DNA of 64,000 bases, taken from the NCBI GenBank assembly GCA_035545535.1, contig DASZYF010000080.1, forward strand, positions 15,744 to 79,743, written 5' to 3'. The DNA is from DASZYF01 sp035545535. Lineage in GTDB: Bacteria > Actinomycetota > Actinomycetes > Mycobacteriales > CAJCIY01. Within the stretch, counting starts at the first letter, position 1; every line of letters begins with the position of its first letter. Below the pieces are notes generated by a model. The model was not told where the DNA came from. It saw only the letters and a program-made list of their open reading frames with translations, and made no database searches. Position numbers and translations under genes: made by a program. This document shows, piece by piece, positions 62,764 to 64,000 of the stretch.

Positions 62764-63564
62764 GTGCGCGCGCCGAGCCTTGGGCCCAGGAAGTGCCGTC
62801 GGCGGCGCGCCCCGCTGACGGTGACCGCCGCAGCGGTGGTGCTGGCGGGCTGCACGCACGGGTCGACGCCGAAGACCAGCGGGCCGCCGCCGGATGCGAA
62901 GGTCGGCGCGCTGTTCGTCGGTGGGCTGCAGGGCCTGCACGTGTGCACGGCGAGCGTGGTGCACTCCTCCACGGGCGACGTGATCGCGACGGCGGCGCAC
63001 TGCTTGACGGGCCGGGCGGTCGGGACCGTGTTCGCGCCGGGCTACGGCCCGGGCGGCGCGCCCTACGGCACGTGGACCGTGACGGGCGCGTACGTCGAGA
63101 GTGCGTGGATCCACGGGCGGGACCCGCACGCCGACATCGCGTTCCTCACCGTCGCGGCGGCCTCGACCAACCGGAGCGGCAGCGCACCGGTCGAGCACGT
63201 CGTGGGCGCGTCGACGCTCGCGACCGCGCCCGCCGATGGGACGCCCGTGACCGCGACCGGCTACGCCCTCGGCAGCCACGACCGTCCGCTCTCCTGCAGC
63301 GCCGCGACCACGACGACCGACGGATACCCGACGCTCCCGTGCGGGCCGCTCCCCCTGGGCACGTCGGGCGCGCCCTGGATCGCGACGGCGGACGACGGCA
63401 CGCCTCAGCTCGTCGGCGTCGTCGGTGGCCTGCACCAGGGCGGGTGCACGCCGGACGTCTCCTACAGCGCGCCCTTCACGGCGACGACCGCAGCGCTGCT
63501 CGCCCGCGCCGAGGACGGCGGACCGGCGGACGCTCTGCCGGCCCGTGGTGACGACGGCTGCTGA
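62764..63564 (+). CDS. Secreted trypsin-like serine protease, probable lipoprotein
   Basis: 266 residues from GTG 62764, GAGG upstream. A basic N-terminus and VTAAAVVLAGC form a lipoprotein signal (lipobox LAGC). The chymotrypsin-fold catalytic triad is visible: His in DVIATAAHCLTG, Asp in PHADIAFLTV, and Ser in LGTSGAPWI (GxSG form). Additional Cys pairs should form disulfides (LSCSAATT... LPCGP). Acts outside the membrane; substrate unknown. Follows the zinc-finger gene by 30 bases. Confidence 0.9.
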   Translation: MRAPSLGPRKCRRRRAPLTVTAAAVVLAGCTHGSTPKTSGPPPDAKVGALFVGGLQGLHVCTASVVHSSTGDVIATAAHCLTGRAVGTVFAPGYGPGGAPYGTWTVTGAYVESAWIHGRDPHADIAFLTVAAASTNRSGSAPVEHVVGASTLATAPADGTPVTATGYALGSHDRPLSCSAATTTTDGYPTLPCGPLPLGTSGAPWIATADDGTPQLVGVVGGLHQGGCTPDVSYSAPFTATTAALLARAEDGGPADALPARGDDGC

Positions 63565-63567
63565 GCT

Positions 63568-64000
63568 CTACGGCAAGAGCCGTTCCTCGCGCAGGGCCAG
63601 GAACCAGGACTGCTGGAAGAGGGCCTGCTGACCAGAACCCGGGCCGGTGGCGAACCACTCGGCACGGGCGCGCAACGCGTCGACGTCGTCGAACCACACC
63701 TCGGTGATCGCGTCGTAGCGCCACTCGTGGTCGGCGCCCAGGCGGGGGTGGTGCTGCACGTAGGCGAGACCACGCACGCGGTCGGGGATGGTGACCGGCG
63801 CTTCGCCGGGCCGCTGCACCGTGCCGCCGTGGTTGCGCCAGCCGTCGAGCATCTCCGCAAGCGTCAGACCGTCGGCCCGCTTGGCCAGCGCGACGTGCTT
63901 GAGCACCGGGCCACGGTCCCAACGGTTCACCAGCCAGTCGCGGCCGCGCATCACGTGCGCCTCGGTGACGATCACGTCGTCGCGCCGGCCGATGCCCGCC
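63568..64000 (-). CDS. EthD-like hypothetical protein, 5' end outside window
   Basis: The frame is open through base 64000, so the N-terminus is missing; GTG 63975 is only an internal candidate. Visible residues include LVNRWDRGPVLKHVALAKRADGLTLAEMLDGWRNHGGTVQRPGEAPVTIPDRVRGLAYVQHHPRL and WRYDAITEVWFDDVDALRARAEWF. This strand-helix pattern, with Tyr-Asp-x-Ile-x-Glu, is typical of EthD/dimeric alpha-beta barrel proteins. Probably about 240 residues like the relative at 32368. Role unknown. Confidence 0.78.
   Translation of the reverse strand, partial: AGIGRRDDVIVTEAHVMRGRDWLVNRWDRGPVLKHVALAKRADGLTLAEMLDGWRNHGGTVQRPGEAPVTIPDRVRGLAYVQHHPRLGADHEWRYDAITEVWFDDVDALRARAEWFATGPGSGQQALFQQSWFLALREERLLP

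Noticed and set aside
1..64000. tRNA, rRNA, CRISPR arrays, insertion sequences, integrases
   Set aside because: None could be recognised; no cloverleaf, repeat-spacer pattern or transposase seen by eye. A covariance search could still find a small RNA.

Overview
The window is 64 kb of very high-GC DNA with tightly packed genes. Codons are strongly G/C-ending, GTG starts are common, and many starts lie 6-7 bases after a TANNNT box, which implies leaderless mRNAs. The gene families (F420-type luciferase-like oxidoreductases, paired acyl-CoA dehydrogenases, thiolase plus zinc-ribbon partners, CaiB/BaiF transferases, TetR regulators, a class F sortase, a rifamycin ADP-ribosyltransferase) point to a Gram-positive actinobacterium. 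An Acidimicrobiia-like or mycobacteria-like lipid degrader is my guess; no rRNA or other taxonomic marker is present.

Layout. 1-2.1 kb: 3' part of a methylmalonate-semialdehyde dehydrogenase and an FMN reductase. 2.1-9.9 kb: a mixed accessory stretch with a hairpin cluster, small membrane proteins, a secreted beta-propeller/Fn3 protein, the rifamycin-inactivating enzyme Arr, a secreted formylglycine-generating-enzyme-like protein ending in an LAATG sorting-type tail, and a nitroreductase. 10-20.6 kb: two minus-strand catabolic operons. The first holds an aldo/keto reductase, LLM enzyme, enoyl-CoA hydratase, alcohol dehydrogenase and two acyl-CoA dehydrogenases. The second holds an SMP-30-like lactonase, a P450 and two acyl-CoA dehydrogenases. 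20.7-27 kb: three TetR genes, a thiolase/DUF35 pair joined to LivF/LivG ATPases, and a thioesterase. 27-33 kb: a sulfotransferase unit, a CoA transferase, an enoyl-CoA hydratase and a kinase-like protein. 33-39.7 kb: MaoC-like protein, aldehyde dehydrogenase, DUF427 protein and SDR, then a surface-protein/sortase unit. 39.7-49.5 kb: LVIVD-type secreted protein, thiolase, thioesterase, two amidohydrolases, DoxX protein, enoyl-CoA hydratase and a second aldo/keto reductase. 49.5-64 kb: small genes separated by dispersed hairpins, a double CaiB protein, two LLM enzymes, a DUF35/thiolase-like pair resembling steroid retro-aldolases, SDR, amidohydrolases, a methyltransferase, a kinase-like protein, a zinc-finger protein and a secreted protease.

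How it fits together. Most genes encode steps of CoA-ester degradation: ring or chain oxidation (P450, LLM, SDR, dehydrogenases), desaturation by acyl-CoA dehydrogenase pairs, hydration, thiolytic or aldol cleavage, and CoA transfer or removal. The layout resembles steroid or branched side-chain catabolism of actinobacteria, but the substrate cannot be read from the sequence.

The most interesting new signals are regulatory. (1) A 19-bp TetR-like operator motif (TAAGTGAG...CACTCA) occurs at four catabolic promoters between 48 and 62.4 kb. (2) A second shared box, GACGTCAAAGTTGG, occurs at further catabolic promoters. (3) Perfect ACCGATCGGT-type palindromes lie at two more promoters. (4) A family of five long dispersed hairpins sits beside gene 3' ends. 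(5) Leaderless micro-ORFs occur, one a 16-codon thiolase N-terminal remnant and one a 5-codon upstream ORF coupled to an enoyl-CoA hydratase.
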